Shown one piece after another: positions 38,160 through 48,743 of a stretch of DNA of 64,000 nt. Source of the DNA: Alteromonas sp. C1M14 (GTDB lineage: Bacteria > Pseudomonadota > Gammaproteobacteria > Enterobacterales > Alteromonadaceae); NCBI RefSeq assembly GCF_018860965.1, contig NZ_JAHKQF010000004.1:62001-126000 (forward strand), written 5' to 3'. The position numbers and the translations under genes were made by a program. Position 1 is the stretch's first letter, and the number at the start of each line of letters is the position of its first letter. The notes under the pieces are model-generated. The model was not told where the DNA came from, ran no database searches, and was given only the letters and a program-made list of their open reading frames with translations.

Positions 38160-38443
38160 AGTAATTCCTTGTAAACAAACAGCTGAATGAAAAAAACGCG
38201 CAATACAGTCTAAGCAATATAGCCTGGGTATGAGAAATACCAATACATAGGCGGGTAATGCCGTTAGGTTAAGTGCTACGCAGAAAGACCGCAATAGCCG
38301 GTAAGTCGACCCACTTAGGCAAAATTAGCTACATTCGCTAATGGATATTTTATGTTCCATCATATAAAGTTGGGGTCACCTGCAATCATTACGCAGGTGG
38401 GCAGCTTAAGCTATAATCATTAGTTGAAGGGATTATCGGTCGT

Positions 38444-39694
38444 ATGTTTGCGTTTATTGCTCGTCAGCCTATTCTTGATCGCGAAAAGGACGTCTTCGCG
38501 TATGAACTTGTATTTAGAGATGGGAAAGGCGGCGCCTATCCCGAGCTGGCACCCGAAAAAGCAAAATTTATTGCCCAGCATTTTCATCCCCTTGGGTTAG
38601 ATGATATCTCTGGTGACAAAAAATCGTTTATACATTTTAATCCCGACACCCTGATTTCCCGATTTCCTACGTCTTTAAATCCAGAATCGGTGATCGTGCA
38701 ACTTAATGACCCCATGACGCCGTCTGCCGGCTTACTCGATGCATGCTCCCATATTAAAACCATGGGCTTTAAAATTGCCATCGACGACCCGCTGATGATG
38801 AGCGCCAAACACGAAATATTCCCGTTTATTGATATTGTTAAGGTTGACGTAACCAAAACCAAATACGATCTCATCGAGCGTACCATCCCCCGTTTTTTAG
38901 ATGCAAATATTTCGGTGGTTGCAGAACAAGTTAATACCCATGAAGACTTTGACAGCTGTCGCTCTCTTGGCTTTGATTTGTTTCAAGGATACTTTTTCTC
39001 TTTACCTGAAGCCCGTATACAGCGTCATCTGCCCGCGTCAAAAATGAATCTTGTGGATCTGATGGGTGAGAGTTCACAAAATGACTTTAGCATAAGCCGT
39101 ATTAATCAAATCATTGAGCGCGACGCTGCGCTGAGCTTTTTGTTACTTAAATTCATTAATAATCCCACGGTAAATAAACGCTATAAAATCACGTCGTTGA
39201 AACATGCGTTAACTTACATGGGAGAGGTGGAAATAAAGAAATTTATCGCCCTGCTGTCATTGGCCAACCTTAGCGACGATAAGCCGCTAGAGTTGATACA
39301 CATGTCATTAGTCAGAGCCAAGTTTTTTGATCTGTTATCCCAGCAACGGGGCATTCATACTGATCCCCCTGTGGGTTTCCTTGTCGGCTTGTTTTCGTTG
39401 TTAGATGCGTTGTTAGATCAGGATATGCCAGACGTCCTTAAGCAATTGCCCCTCACCGATGATGTAAACGATGCGCTATTAGGTAAGTCCAATGAATTTA
39501 ACAGCTATTTGGCCTTAACCCGTGCCTTTGAAGGGGCCTTGTGGATGAACATTATCCAGCAGTCTAAGGTTCTCAATATCGACCAGAAACAGCTTCACGC
39601 CCTCTACAATCAAGCCATTCAATGGGGAAATGGGGTAAGAGCAACCATCTCCACTTACTTTCCCAAACCCATTATGAAGAAGCCGACTCTGTAA
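38444..39694 (+). CDS. EAL-HDOD (YuxH-type) signalling protein
   Basis: This 416-residue cytoplasmic protein starts FAFIARQPILDREKDVFAYE as in the YuxH family. It has an EAL-like domain (1-200) followed by an HDOD domain (about 205-390). Catalytic residues are partly missing: EAL reads ELV, the conserved glutamate of the second motif is replaced (VIVQLND), and the DDFG loop reads DDPLMM. It probably binds rather than cleaves c-di-GMP. Vibrio CdgJ, which affects motility, has the same layout. It ends eight bases from the convergent ftsX stop. Confidence 0.87.
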   Translation: MFAFIARQPILDREKDVFAYELVFRDGKGGAYPELAPEKAKFIAQHFHPLGLDDISGDKKSFIHFNPDTLISRFPTSLNPESVIVQLNDPMTPSAGLLDACSHIKTMGFKIAIDDPLMMSAKHEIFPFIDIVKVDVTKTKYDLIERTIPRFLDANISVVAEQVNTHEDFDSCRSLGFDLFQGYFFSLPEARIQRHLPASKMNLVDLMGESSQNDFSISRINQIIERDAALSFLLLKFINNPTVNKRYKITSLKHALTYMGEVEIKKFIALLSLANLSDDKPLELIHMSLVRAKFFDLLSQQRGIHTDPPVGFLVGLFSLLDALLDQDMPDVLKQLPLTDDVNDALLGKSNEFNSYLALTRAFEGALWMNIIQQSKVLNIDQKQLHALYNQAIQWGNGVRATISTYFPKPIMKKPTL

Positions 39695-39702
39695 CAGAGA
39701 GG

Positions 39703-40683
39703 CTACTTAGGTTCGATTTCTTGCACGTGCCGTTGAACGGAAATCAGCGAGCCCACCAAGCCTAACCCCACAGACAATGCCAACATGAGCAATAATGCGT
39801 TGCCAGACAAGCCGGTGATATTAAATTCTTTTTGATACAAGCTAGCAAACGCCTGAATGCTGCTATCCATCCACCACAAAATAAGAATAACGGCACACCA
39901 CGCAATTAGCCCGCCGAGGAGACCATACCAAAACCCGGTATACATAAAGGGGCGATGGATAAAGGCATCGGTTGCCCCAACCAGTTTCATCACTAAAATC
40001 TCATCGCGCTTACTTAATATATTGAGTCGTATGGTGTTACCAATAATCAGTACCACGGAAATAAACAACAATACACCTATAAGCGACACCAGTTCTCGGG
40101 CAATATCTAATAACGCGTACAGCCGTTCCAGCCATTCAATATCCAGCTTGCCGATATCCACTTCTCTTTGCTCGCGCAATTTTTCCAGTAATAAACGTGC
40201 CGCCGTCGGCGTGGCATTTTTAGGTGTGGGAGTGACCAACACAACATCCGGCAGTGGATTAGACTCTAAGTACGCAATTGCATCGCCTAAGCCAGATAAA
40301 TATTGAAATTCTTTTAGCGCTTCGTCGGCCGGAATGAAAGTAACTGATTCAATCTCAGGCCAGGTTTTTAACCGAGTAAGCAGTTGCTGAGCACTGGCAG
40401 GCGACGTGTTGTCTCTTAAAAACAATGAAATTTCTGACGCTTGATCCCAGCCGGCACTGATTTTTTCCGTATTTTTTACCAATATATACAGCGTACTGGG
40501 TAAGGTAATGCTAAGGCCCAACACTGCCACGGTCATGATAGATGCCGCCGGTTGTCGCCACAATTCGCCAAGACTGCCAAGGGCTTGGCGAAGATGACTG
40601 ACGAAAAAGGCGCTGATGATTTGTAGAAAACCAATTTTTGTATCGCTGGCACCTTGTGAACGGCCCTTAAATAAAATACTCAT
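39703..40683 (-). CDS. ftsX: Cell division protein FtsX
   Basis: FtsX is the membrane partner of FtsE and controls septal amidases through periplasmic activators. The 326-residue protein has a cytoplasmic N-terminus, a first helix at about 50-70, a periplasmic loop (about 70-205) and three C-terminal helices, with the conserved FISVVLIIGNTIRL segment. It overlaps ftsE by four bases. Confidence 0.96.
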   Translation of the reverse strand: MSILFKGRSQGASDTKIGFLQIISAFFVSHLRQALGSLGELWRQPAASIMTVAVLGLSITLPSTLYILVKNTEKISAGWDQASEISLFLRDNTSPASAQQLLTRLKTWPEIESVTFIPADEALKEFQYLSGLGDAIAYLESNPLPDVVLVTPTPKNATPTAARLLLEKLREQREVDIGKLDIEWLERLYALLDIARELVSLIGVLLFISVVLIIGNTIRLNILSKRDEILVMKLVGATDAFIHRPFMYTGFWYGLLGGLIAWCAVILILWWMDSSIQAFASLYQKEFNITGLSGNALLLMLALSVGLGLVGSLISVQRHVQEIEPK

Positions 40684-41369
40684 TCCTCATGCTCCATCAT
40701 GTCTTCAGACAAACCATCGGTGATCATCTGTCCGTTACGCAGCGTTAAGGTGCGGTATTTCATCCGTGCAATTAACCCAAGATCGTGGGTAGCCACAAAC
40801 ACTGACACCCCGGCTTGATTAAAATCTTCAAATAAACGAATAATTTCCATAGAGAGTTTGGGATCCAAATTCCCCGTGGGCTCATCGGCGAGAAGTAACG
40901 GCGGTTTGTTAACCACGGCCCGAGCAATACCTACCCGCTGGGCTTCGCCGCCAGATAACATCATAGGTACACTGCGGGCTTTATCCCGCAGCCCCACCAT
41001 TTCGAGGGCGGCTTGTACCCGTTTCTCGGTTTCTCGGCGGCCGTAGCCTTCAATAATAAGGGGCAGCGCGACGTTATCGAATACGGTTTTTGAATTTAAC
41101 AATTGGGGGCTTTGAAATATCATCCCAATGTCCCGACGAATAAAGGCAATTTGTCGCCGTTTAATCTGATTAAGATCGTGGCCATTAATAAGAACCCGCC
41201 CCACACTGGGCCGTTCCATAATGCTGATCAATTTAAGCAGTGTGCTTTTCCCTGCCCCGGAATGCCCGGTGAGAAAGGCCATTTCGCCTGGCTCTATATG
41301 GAAGCTGACTTTCGACAGCGCCCGCTGTCCACCCGGATAGGTTTTACTCACCTGCTCAAATTTAATCAT
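40680..41369 (-). CDS. ftsE: Cell division ATP-binding protein FtsE
   Basis: This 229-residue ABC ATPase is the partner of FtsX. Walker A is GHSGAGKST, the signature is LSGGEAQRVGIARA, Walker B is LLLADEPTGNLD and the switch histidine is in VATHDLGL. It starts MIKFEQVSKTYPGG, typical of FtsE, and lies between ftsY and ftsX in the conserved order. Confidence 0.97.
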   Translation of the reverse strand: MIKFEQVSKTYPGGQRALSKVSFHIEPGEMAFLTGHSGAGKSTLLKLISIMERPSVGRVLINGHDLNQIKRRQIAFIRRDIGMIFQSPQLLNSKTVFDNVALPLIIEGYGRRETEKRVQAALEMVGLRDKARSVPMMLSGGEAQRVGIARAVVNKPPLLLADEPTGNLDPKLSMEIIRLFEDFNQAGVSVFVATHDLGLIARMKYRTLTLRNGQMITDGLSEDMMEHEE

Positions 41370-41412
41370 CTGTTAGTCCTGCAACGATGGATAGCCGGAA
41401 AGGTAACCTGTG

Positions 41413-42750
<1,338 letters not shown>

Positions 42751-42835
42751 TGTTTGGTCAAATCCTTATTAAAACGGCAAAATTCGGCTACACTGGCCGA
42801 CTTTCAATAGCCGTTATCATACATTGTCAGCACCC

Positions 42836-43441
42836 ATGAAGCGAGTATCCAAAAAGCCTTTACGTCAAAAGCAAAAACCAGGAAATGTGAGAATTATCGC
42901 TGGGCAGTGGCGGGGCCGAAAATTGCCCGTTGCTGATACCGATGGTTTACGCCCCACCACCGACCGAAACAAAGAAACCCTATTCAATTGGTTGATGGCC
43001 GATCTGCACGATGCCCAGTGTCTTGATGTCTTTGCCGGCTCTGGTGGCCTGGGCTTTGAAGCCCTGTCTCGCTATGCGGGGCATTGCACCTTTGTCGAGT
43101 ATGACCGGGCCGTTGCCGAACAACTTAGCAAAAATGTAAGTGTCTTACATGCCAACGCCAAGGTCATACAATCGGATGCGCTAAAAGCCTTGCCCACCTT
43201 AGGCCAAAGATTCGATATTATTTTTATCGATCCGCCCTTTAACAAAAATTTAGCCCCACCGGCGCTACAGCTTATTTTGCAGCATGGTTTGGTTAATCCC
43301 GATGGGGTGATTTATGTGGAGCAGGAAATTAACGCAGCCCCTTTACCTACGGATCCAAGGCTTGTACAGATTAAAGAAAAACGGCTAGCGCAAGTGCAAT
43401 ATCAGCTATTGCGCTACCAAGCCTCCACCGATGAAGGTTAA
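42836..43441 (+). CDS. rsmD: 16S rRNA m2G966 methyltransferase
   Basis: RsmD methylates G966 of 16S rRNA with S-adenosylmethionine. The 201-residue protein has VRIIAGQWRGRKLP, TDRNKETLFNWL, the SAM-binding DVFAGSGGLGFEALSR and the catalytic IFIDPPF. The ATG at 42836 is preferred to a TTG four codons earlier. It is divergent from ftsY, the conserved arrangement, and overlaps the convergent yjaG stop by four bases. Confidence 0.96.
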   Translation: MKRVSKKPLRQKQKPGNVRIIAGQWRGRKLPVADTDGLRPTTDRNKETLFNWLMADLHDAQCLDVFAGSGGLGFEALSRYAGHCTFVEYDRAVAEQLSKNVSVLHANAKVIQSDALKALPTLGQRFDIIFIDPPFNKNLAPPALQLILQHGLVNPDGVIYVEQEINAAPLPTDPRLVQIKEKRLAQVQYQLLRYQASTDEG

Positions 43442-44013
43442 CCTTTAATCTCAATACCAATATTAGAGATACCTTCTTCTAAGGCCAATTGTTTGAGGGT
43501 GTCACATACACCCGCAACCGGACCAGAAGTGGTGACAGCATCGAGTAAGGCATTTTGCAGCGCCACCTCAAATTCCATTAACGGATGGGCTTTTATCTCG
43601 TCTTCGGCAACACCGCTAGCCAGCAAGTAGGCCTCTACGCTGCCTTGAGACAATTTACTAATCACCACCGATCCCTGTAAATCCTGCTTAAGCACCAGCA
43701 TAATGGCGGCGGCTAAACCTATGGTGGCATCGATAGCCGGATACACGCCAAAGGTATCGTAGTCAGCAGTATCTGGGGTGACCTGTTCAACCTTTTCTAG
43801 CTGAACTGAAAAGTTAATTTTGCTCTTCGGGCTTTTTATCGATTCCCATAGCAGGCTTAAACACTTTTCACATACCCCTTCGTCGTCAAAGTCTGTAACC
43901 TCTTTAAACAACGCAAAGTTTGGTAGCATTCTTTCCAGTAAAGCGGCACTAAAGGCCACGGCTTGCCAACCTTCCAATTGACGTACCCGGGCAAAAGTAG
44001 ATAGTTTTGTCAT
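43438..44013 (-). CDS. YjaG family (DUF416) protein
   Basis: This 191-residue soluble protein matches the DUF416/YjaG family, with the segments LEGWQAVAFSAALLERMLPN near the start and GVYPAIDATIGLAAAI in the middle. The function is not known. It lies five bases downstream of the MarC-type transporter gene on the same strand. Confidence 0.85.
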   Translation of the reverse strand: MTKLSTFARVRQLEGWQAVAFSAALLERMLPNFALFKEVTDFDDEGVCEKCLSLLWESIKSPKSKINFSVQLEKVEQVTPDTADYDTFGVYPAIDATIGLAAAIMLVLKQDLQGSVVISKLSQGSVEAYLLASGVAEDEIKAHPLMEFEVALQNALLDAVTTSGPVAGVCDTLKQLALEEGISNIGIEIKG

Positions 44014-44018
44014 TATGC

Positions 44019-44618
44019 TTATACTCCGCTGGAATGGGTAAAGTAGTGGCTAATGCCATCCAGCAACATCTGAATTGAAATCATCACCAAAATCATCCCC
44101 ATCAAACGCTCCATAGCGGTAAGCCCTCGCTCACCTAACAAGCGATGGAAAAGATTAGAAAACAATAAAATGACCGCACTGATAATCCAGGCGGCACCAA
44201 GTGCAATGGTCCAGTCTGCCATTCGGTCTGGGTTTTGATTGGCCAGTAAAATCAACGCAGCTAAGGTTGATGGGCCGGCAATCATGGGAATGGCTAAAGG
44301 CACGAGAAAAGGCTCTTCTCCTACGGCTAATCCTAGTGGGTTGCCTGCCTGTGGAAAGATCATCTTAAGGGCAATAAGAAATAAAATAATACCACCAGCA
44401 ATGCTCACGGTTTCTTGTTGCACATTCAGAAAATCGAGCACCGCCTGGCCGCTGTACAAAAACAGCATCAAGATCAACAAAGCAAACACCAGTTCTCGTA
44501 TCAATATTACCCGCCGGCGTTTAGGTTCGATGGTTTTTAGCACCGACATAAAAACGGGCAGGTTCCCCAGTGGGTCCATGATCAAAAACAACATAACGGC
44601 TGCCGACCAAGTATCCAT
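44019..44618 (-). CDS. MarC/YhgN-family membrane protein
   Basis: This 199-residue protein has six predicted membrane helices. Family segments are FLIMDPLGNLPVF at the N-terminus, VPLAIPMIAGPSTLAA in the middle and GLTAMERLMGMILVMISIQM at the end. YhgN/MarC proteins are annotated as neutral amino acid transporters by distant similarity, and direct proof is scarce. It forms a short operon with the DUF416 gene. Confidence 0.9.
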   Translation of the reverse strand: MDTWSAAVMLFLIMDPLGNLPVFMSVLKTIEPKRRRVILIRELVFALLILMLFLYSGQAVLDFLNVQQETVSIAGGIILFLIALKMIFPQAGNPLGLAVGEEPFLVPLAIPMIAGPSTLAALILLANQNPDRMADWTIALGAAWIISAVILLFSNLFHRLLGERGLTAMERLMGMILVMISIQMLLDGISHYFTHSSGV

Positions 44619-44788
44619 GATACTTAACTCTCCACGTAGAATTGGGCGAAATTAAAAAGTAAGTGCTATGTTTAAAAAATCAACGGCGTCGAAAACACCG
44701 CCAATTGGGTTCAATACACGGCAAGTAGCCCGCGATTGTCGCATCTACGCGTTGATTTTACTATTAATTAGCACAGGAAAGATAACCT

Positions 44789-44971
44789 ATGAGTTTAATG
44801 TCAATTGAAGAGGTGGCCACATTTCTTGGCGTTCAACCCATCAGAGTGGAACGTCTAGCGCGGGAACACTTGCTGATAGCCAAGCAAAAAGATACCGAAG
44901 GTAAGCCATTGTTTGACCAAAATGAAGTGGAGAAATACAAGCAGTTAGCTGAAAGATTGGGCGGCATTTAA
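44789..44971 (+). CDS. 60-residue excisionase/MerR-type HTH protein
   Basis: The small protein is a single winged-helix domain (SIEEVATFLGVQPIRVERLAR, then GKPLFDQNEVEKYKQLA). AGGAAAG lies eight bases before ATG 44789. No recombinase or phage gene is near, so it is probably a small regulator or nucleoid protein rather than an excisionase. Targets are unknown. Confidence 0.75.
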   Translation: MSLMSIEEVATFLGVQPIRVERLAREHLLIAKQKDTEGKPLFDQNEVEKYKQLAERLGGI

Positions 44972-45025
44972 TCGTCAATGCCCCTTTCCCAATCCGATTC
45001 AGCCCAAATTAACTCAACTTATCGC

Positions 45026-46315
45026 TTAGCTACCGTAAGTTTGCAGCATCCGCGCAATGGCACGAATGCCTTTACCGGTAGCGCCAGCAGGCATCTCACT
45101 GGTTGCCGTACCATGGTAGGCAGCAGCCAGATCCAAATGAACCCACCCGGTACCTTGTTCGTTTACGAAACGCGATAGAAAACCGGCTGCGTTTGACGCT
45201 CCGCCAACACCGCCGCCTTTTTGGGGACGGCTATTTGCCGTATCAGCAAAAGCAGAGGGGCATTTGTCTTGGTGCCAGCGTTCTAATGGCAATGGCCAAA
45301 ATTTTTCGTTTTCCCCTTGAGCCGCTGCCAACATGGCCTGGCGGGCCTTGTCATCTAGGCTAAATACGCCATGATAGTCGTGCCCTAGGGCCACCGTTGC
45401 CGCACCGGTTAAGGTGGCAGCGTTAATGATCAAAGGCGCACCCAGTTCTGTTGCCCGCAAAAGACCATCGGCAAGCACTAATCGGCCCTCGGCATCAGTA
45501 TTGACGATTTCCACCGAGACGCCGTTTTTGTAGGTTAATACATCACCTAACTTGTACGCATGACCACTTATTAGGTTTTCCGCACAGCATAGTAGCAGAC
45601 GAACCCGTTTATTAAGGCCCTGGGAAATAGCTAACCCCAACGCGCCAGTAACCGTGGCCGCGCCACCCATGTCGCACTTCATGTCTAGCATACCTTCGCT
45701 AGATTTAATGGAGTAACCGCCACTGTCAAAGGTGATCCCTTTTCCGACTAATGCTGCGTCTACAGGGGCTTGTGGGTCGCCACTGGGATTGTAATCTACT
45801 TCTAATAACACCGGTGGTCTTTCACTGCCCCGGCCCACATTGTAAATGCCTGTCCATCCGGCTTTTTTTAGCCCCTCACCTACAATTGTGGTGGTCGTTA
45901 CCTTGTCACCGCCAACGGATTGTAACCATTGCGCGGCTCGCAAAGCTAAATTCTCAGGCGAAAGATCTTCTGGCGTGTCATTAACCAGTTTGCGGGTAAA
46001 TAACAGTGCTTGGTATTCTTTTTCTATTGTTTGTTTGTCGTTATTGTCTGCCCAATGAATACGCCCTGGCTGACGTGCTCGCGTGTAACTCATGGCGAAT
46101 GCCCATTGGTACGCTTTAGCCCAGTCACCTTGCAGTTGGACTTCATTTATATTCATACCATCGATACGACGTCCAGCTTGGCGAATTTCACGCTCTGCGT
46201 TTTCTTCATTACTTAGATGTATCACCGCGCCCTGTTCGTTAAAACTAAGACGGCTACTATCTCCCCATGGCGCAGGCGCCTTGTCGAAAGTCAGTGATAC
46301 AGAAAAAATCGCCAT
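45026..46315 (-). CDS. pepB: Peptidase B (leucyl aminopeptidase family M17)
   Basis: This cytosolic broad-range aminopeptidase needs two metal ions. The 429 residues match PepB. The metal-binding motif NTDAEGRLVLADGL is present, along with GKGITFDSGGYSIKS and the DMGGAATV segment. The ATG at 46315 has AGGA seven bases upstream. The open frame extends 12 codons further without a better site. It is divergent from sfsA across 56 bases. Confidence 0.96.
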   Translation of the reverse strand: MAIFSVSLTFDKAPAPWGDSSRLSFNEQGAVIHLSNEENAEREIRQAGRRIDGMNINEVQLQGDWAKAYQWAFAMSYTRARQPGRIHWADNNDKQTIEKEYQALLFTRKLVNDTPEDLSPENLALRAAQWLQSVGGDKVTTTTIVGEGLKKAGWTGIYNVGRGSERPPVLLEVDYNPSGDPQAPVDAALVGKGITFDSGGYSIKSSEGMLDMKCDMGGAATVTGALGLAISQGLNKRVRLLLCCAENLISGHAYKLGDVLTYKNGVSVEIVNTDAEGRLVLADGLLRATELGAPLIINAATLTGAATVALGHDYHGVFSLDDKARQAMLAAAQGENEKFWPLPLERWHQDKCPSAFADTANSRPQKGGGVGGASNAAGFLSRFVNEQGTGWVHLDLAAAYHGTATSEMPAGATGKGIRAIARMLQTYGS

Positions 46316-46371
46316 AACATTTCCTTTTTTGCTTGATACACTAGGCATCAAATATTTGAAATTTTGTAACT

Positions 46372-47073
46372 ATGCAGTTTACTACACCCTTGCTTCACGG
46401 AAAGCTTATTTGTCGATACAAGCGGTTTCTCGCCGATGTTGAATTAGATAGTGGCGAGCGGGTAACCGCTCATTGTCCAAACACAGGTGCAATGACCGGT
46501 TGTGCAGAACCCGGCTATGATGTTTACCTTAGCACGTCTACCAACCCTAAACGCAAACTGCCTTATACTTGGGAATTAGCACGCAATCATCAAAATCAAT
46601 TTATTGGCATTAACACCCACAATGCAAATAACTTGGTGGCTGAAGCGATAGAAAACAAGACCTGCGACCTATTTTCTGATGTCACGCATTGGAAAAGAGA
46701 GGTTACACCGCCGGGTGCTGACAGTCGTTTTGACTTTCATTTGCACACCGCAGACGGGGAAGCTTATGCAGAAGTAAAATCCGTAACCCTGGCCGAGGAT
46801 GGCAAGGGGTTCTTTCCCGATGCCAAAACGACCCGCGGAAAAAAACACTGTGAAACCTTAGGCGCTCTTGCCGAATCGGGAATTCCGACTATGCTGGTCT
46901 TTTGCGTACAGCATACTGGGGTTAATTCGGTTCGCTTAGCCAACCATATTGATCCAGAATATGGGGCAGCCGTATTGGATGCCCGCAGTAAAGGAATGCA
47001 AATCGTGGCCCTTGGCTGTGAAATCAACGAACAAAATATCAAGGTAAATCAAACACTACCGGTATTTTTGTAA
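46372..47073 (+). CDS. sfsA: SfsA family protein
   Basis: The 233-residue protein matches SfsA, first named for stimulating maltose use in E. coli. It has an OB-fold N-terminus (KRFLADVELDSGE, AHCPNTGAM) and a PD-(D/E)xK nuclease-like core (RFDFHL, AYAEVKSVTLAEDG, FPDAKTTRGKKH). The biochemical role is uncertain. It precedes dksA as in many gammaproteobacteria. Confidence 0.95.
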   Translation: MQFTTPLLHGKLICRYKRFLADVELDSGERVTAHCPNTGAMTGCAEPGYDVYLSTSTNPKRKLPYTWELARNHQNQFIGINTHNANNLVAEAIENKTCDLFSDVTHWKREVTPPGADSRFDFHLHTADGEAYAEVKSVTLAEDGKGFFPDAKTTRGKKHCETLGALAESGIPTMLVFCVQHTGVNSVRLANHIDPEYGAAVLDARSKGMQIVALGCEINEQNIKVNQTLPVFL

Positions 47074-47292
47074 AAAAGTGGTTGCAATTTCCCTAAGGAA
47101 CGCCATATTTGCGGCTTGCTTTTTACCGTTGTGGTGCAATTGTGCCACCGGCTCATTGCATCGAAGCGCACTGGATGCATTAAATAACGGAAGGGTAACT
47201 TTGACGCTTTACGTTGCCTGAATATAGCGATTCTGCTATAGATACTCGATTATTCAGCTCGTGTGGGTGTCGTAGTGTAGGAGATGTGGTAC

Positions 47293-47742
47293 ATGCCAAC
47301 AGGAAAAGAAACAAAGTCCTTAGGGCTTTTAGCCTTAGCCGGCCTTGAGCCTTATCAGCCAAAGCCTGATGAAGAATATATGAGCGAACAACAAATGGAA
47401 CATTTCCGTTTGTTGTTAAAAGCGTGGCGCGACCAACTTCGTGAAGAAGTCGATCGTACCGTAACGCATATGAAGGATGAAGCCGCGAATTTTCCTGATC
47501 CTGTAGATAGGGCTGCACAGGAAGAAGAGTTCAGTCTGGAATTGCGTACTCGTGACCGCGAACGCAAGCTTATTAAAAAGATTGAAAAAACCCTTAAACG
47601 TATTGAAGAAGACGATTTCGGATTCTGCGATTCGTGTGGTATTGAAATCGGCATTCGCCGTCTTGAAGCCCGTCCTACAGCCGATCTTTGTATCGATTGT
47701 AAAACCATGGCTGAAATAAAAGAAAAACAGCTGCAAGGCTGA
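47293..47742 (+). CDS. dksA: RNA polymerase-binding transcription factor DksA
   Basis: DksA binds the RNA polymerase secondary channel and acts with ppGpp in the stringent response. The 149-residue protein has the coiled-coil tip with [11 protein letters not shown], whose acidic residues work near the active site, and the zinc finger CDSCG...CIDC. The ATG at 47293 has AGGAG nine bases before it, while the ATG at 47284 abuts that site. Confidence 0.98.
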   Translation: MPTGKETKSLGLLALAGLEPYQPKPDEEYMSEQQMEHFRLLLKAWRDQLREEVDRTVTHMKDEAANFPDPVDRAAQEEEFSLELRTRDRERKLIKKIEKTLKRIEEDDFGFCDSCGIEIGIRRLEARPTADLCIDCKTMAEIKEKQLQG

Positions 47743-47757
47743 TTTTCTTTATTCATA

Positions 47758-47794
47758 ACCCCAATGGCGCTGAAGCTTTTTCAGCGTCAGGGGT
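47758..47794 (+). terminator. Two-part stem-loop between dksA and gluQ
   Basis: An inner stem CGCTGAA/TTCAGCG with a 5-base loop sits inside an outer ACCCC/GGGGT pair. The T-run is weak (GGGGTTTAG), so read-through to gluQ is likely. Confidence 0.5.
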
Positions 47795-47812
47795 TTAGTC
47801 ATTCTTCGTACA

Positions 47813-48730
47813 ATGCCAGCTTCTTCTCCGTACATCGGAAGATTTGCCCCCTCTCCCACTGGGCCGCTACATTTTGGCTCCCTCGTGGCTGCTTTGGCCA
47901 GCTACCTTGATGCGCGTGCTCATAACGGCAAATGGCGCGTTAGAATGGAAGATATTGATACGCCCAGATGTGTTAAGGGTGCCGACAGCCACATTTTACA
48001 TCAACTTGAAACCCATGGCTTTGAATGGGACGATGAGGTGGTTTATCAGTCCCACCGTCACGCACTTTATCGTGAAATCATCGCGGACATTAAGTCCCAG
48101 GGACTGGCATACAATTGCACCTGCAGTCGCCGAATGATTAAAGAAAGTGGTGGTGTGTATGCGGGAACCTGTCGCTATGCGAACCACCCTGACGGAAAAA
48201 CGGCCATACGAGTGCAATTAACCCATCCCGTTACCCAATTTTATGACCGTGTACTTGGCAAAGTGACAATTGATGATCCACACGCCCTCGAAGATACGGT
48301 TTTGAAGCGTCGAGATGGCTTGTTTTCGTATAATTTGGTGGTTGTTGCTGACGATATTGAACAGAACATCACCCATATTGTAAGAGGCAGTGATTTGCTG
48401 GCAACCACAGCCACCCATTTAAGTTTGTATCAGATACTTAAGCAGCCACCGCCTCGCTATGCCCATATTCCGGTGGCAGCAGTGACACTAGGACGAAAAC
48501 TTAGCAAACAGAATCATGCCGCACCCATTATCGATGACAATGCAGTACACAATTTGTGCAGCGCACTGGCTTTTTTAGGTTTCGATGCAGTTACTCATGA
48601 CGAAACCTCATCGCCATCGTCCGTGTTACAATGGGCAATAAACCAATGGCAGTGCGAAAATGTCCCGAAAAAAAGGGAAATTATTGTCGCTGCGCAGGAA
48701 TCCACTTATTATACACAACCTCGAACTTAG
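47813..48730 (+). CDS. gluQ: Glutamyl-Q tRNA(Asp) synthetase
   Basis: GluQ-RS attaches glutamate to the queuosine base of tRNA-Asp. The 305-residue protein is a class I synthetase core without an anticodon domain. It has GRFAPSPTGPLHFGSL (HIGH-type), a zinc-type CTCSRR...YAGTCR region and the KLSKQ form of the KMSKS loop. It follows dksA in the usual order and ends 13 bases before the pcnB start. Confidence 0.96.
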   Translation: MPASSPYIGRFAPSPTGPLHFGSLVAALASYLDARAHNGKWRVRMEDIDTPRCVKGADSHILHQLETHGFEWDDEVVYQSHRHALYREIIADIKSQGLAYNCTCSRRMIKESGGVYAGTCRYANHPDGKTAIRVQLTHPVTQFYDRVLGKVTIDDPHALEDTVLKRRDGLFSYNLVVVADDIEQNITHIVRGSDLLATTATHLSLYQILKQPPPRYAHIPVAAVTLGRKLSKQNHAAPIIDDNAVHNLCSALAFLGFDAVTHDETSSPSSVLQWAINQWQCENVPKKREIIVAAQESTYYTQPRT

Positions 48731-48743
48731 CGGAGACGACATC

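Noticed and set aside
44789..44971. Phage excisionase and a mobile element
   Set aside because: The HTH resembles excisionases, but there is no integrase, attachment-site repeat or phage gene nearby.
48660..48743. pcnB starting at ATG 48660
   Set aside because: This would place 71 bases inside gluQ, add residues with no family counterpart and leave the GGAG at 48732 unused.
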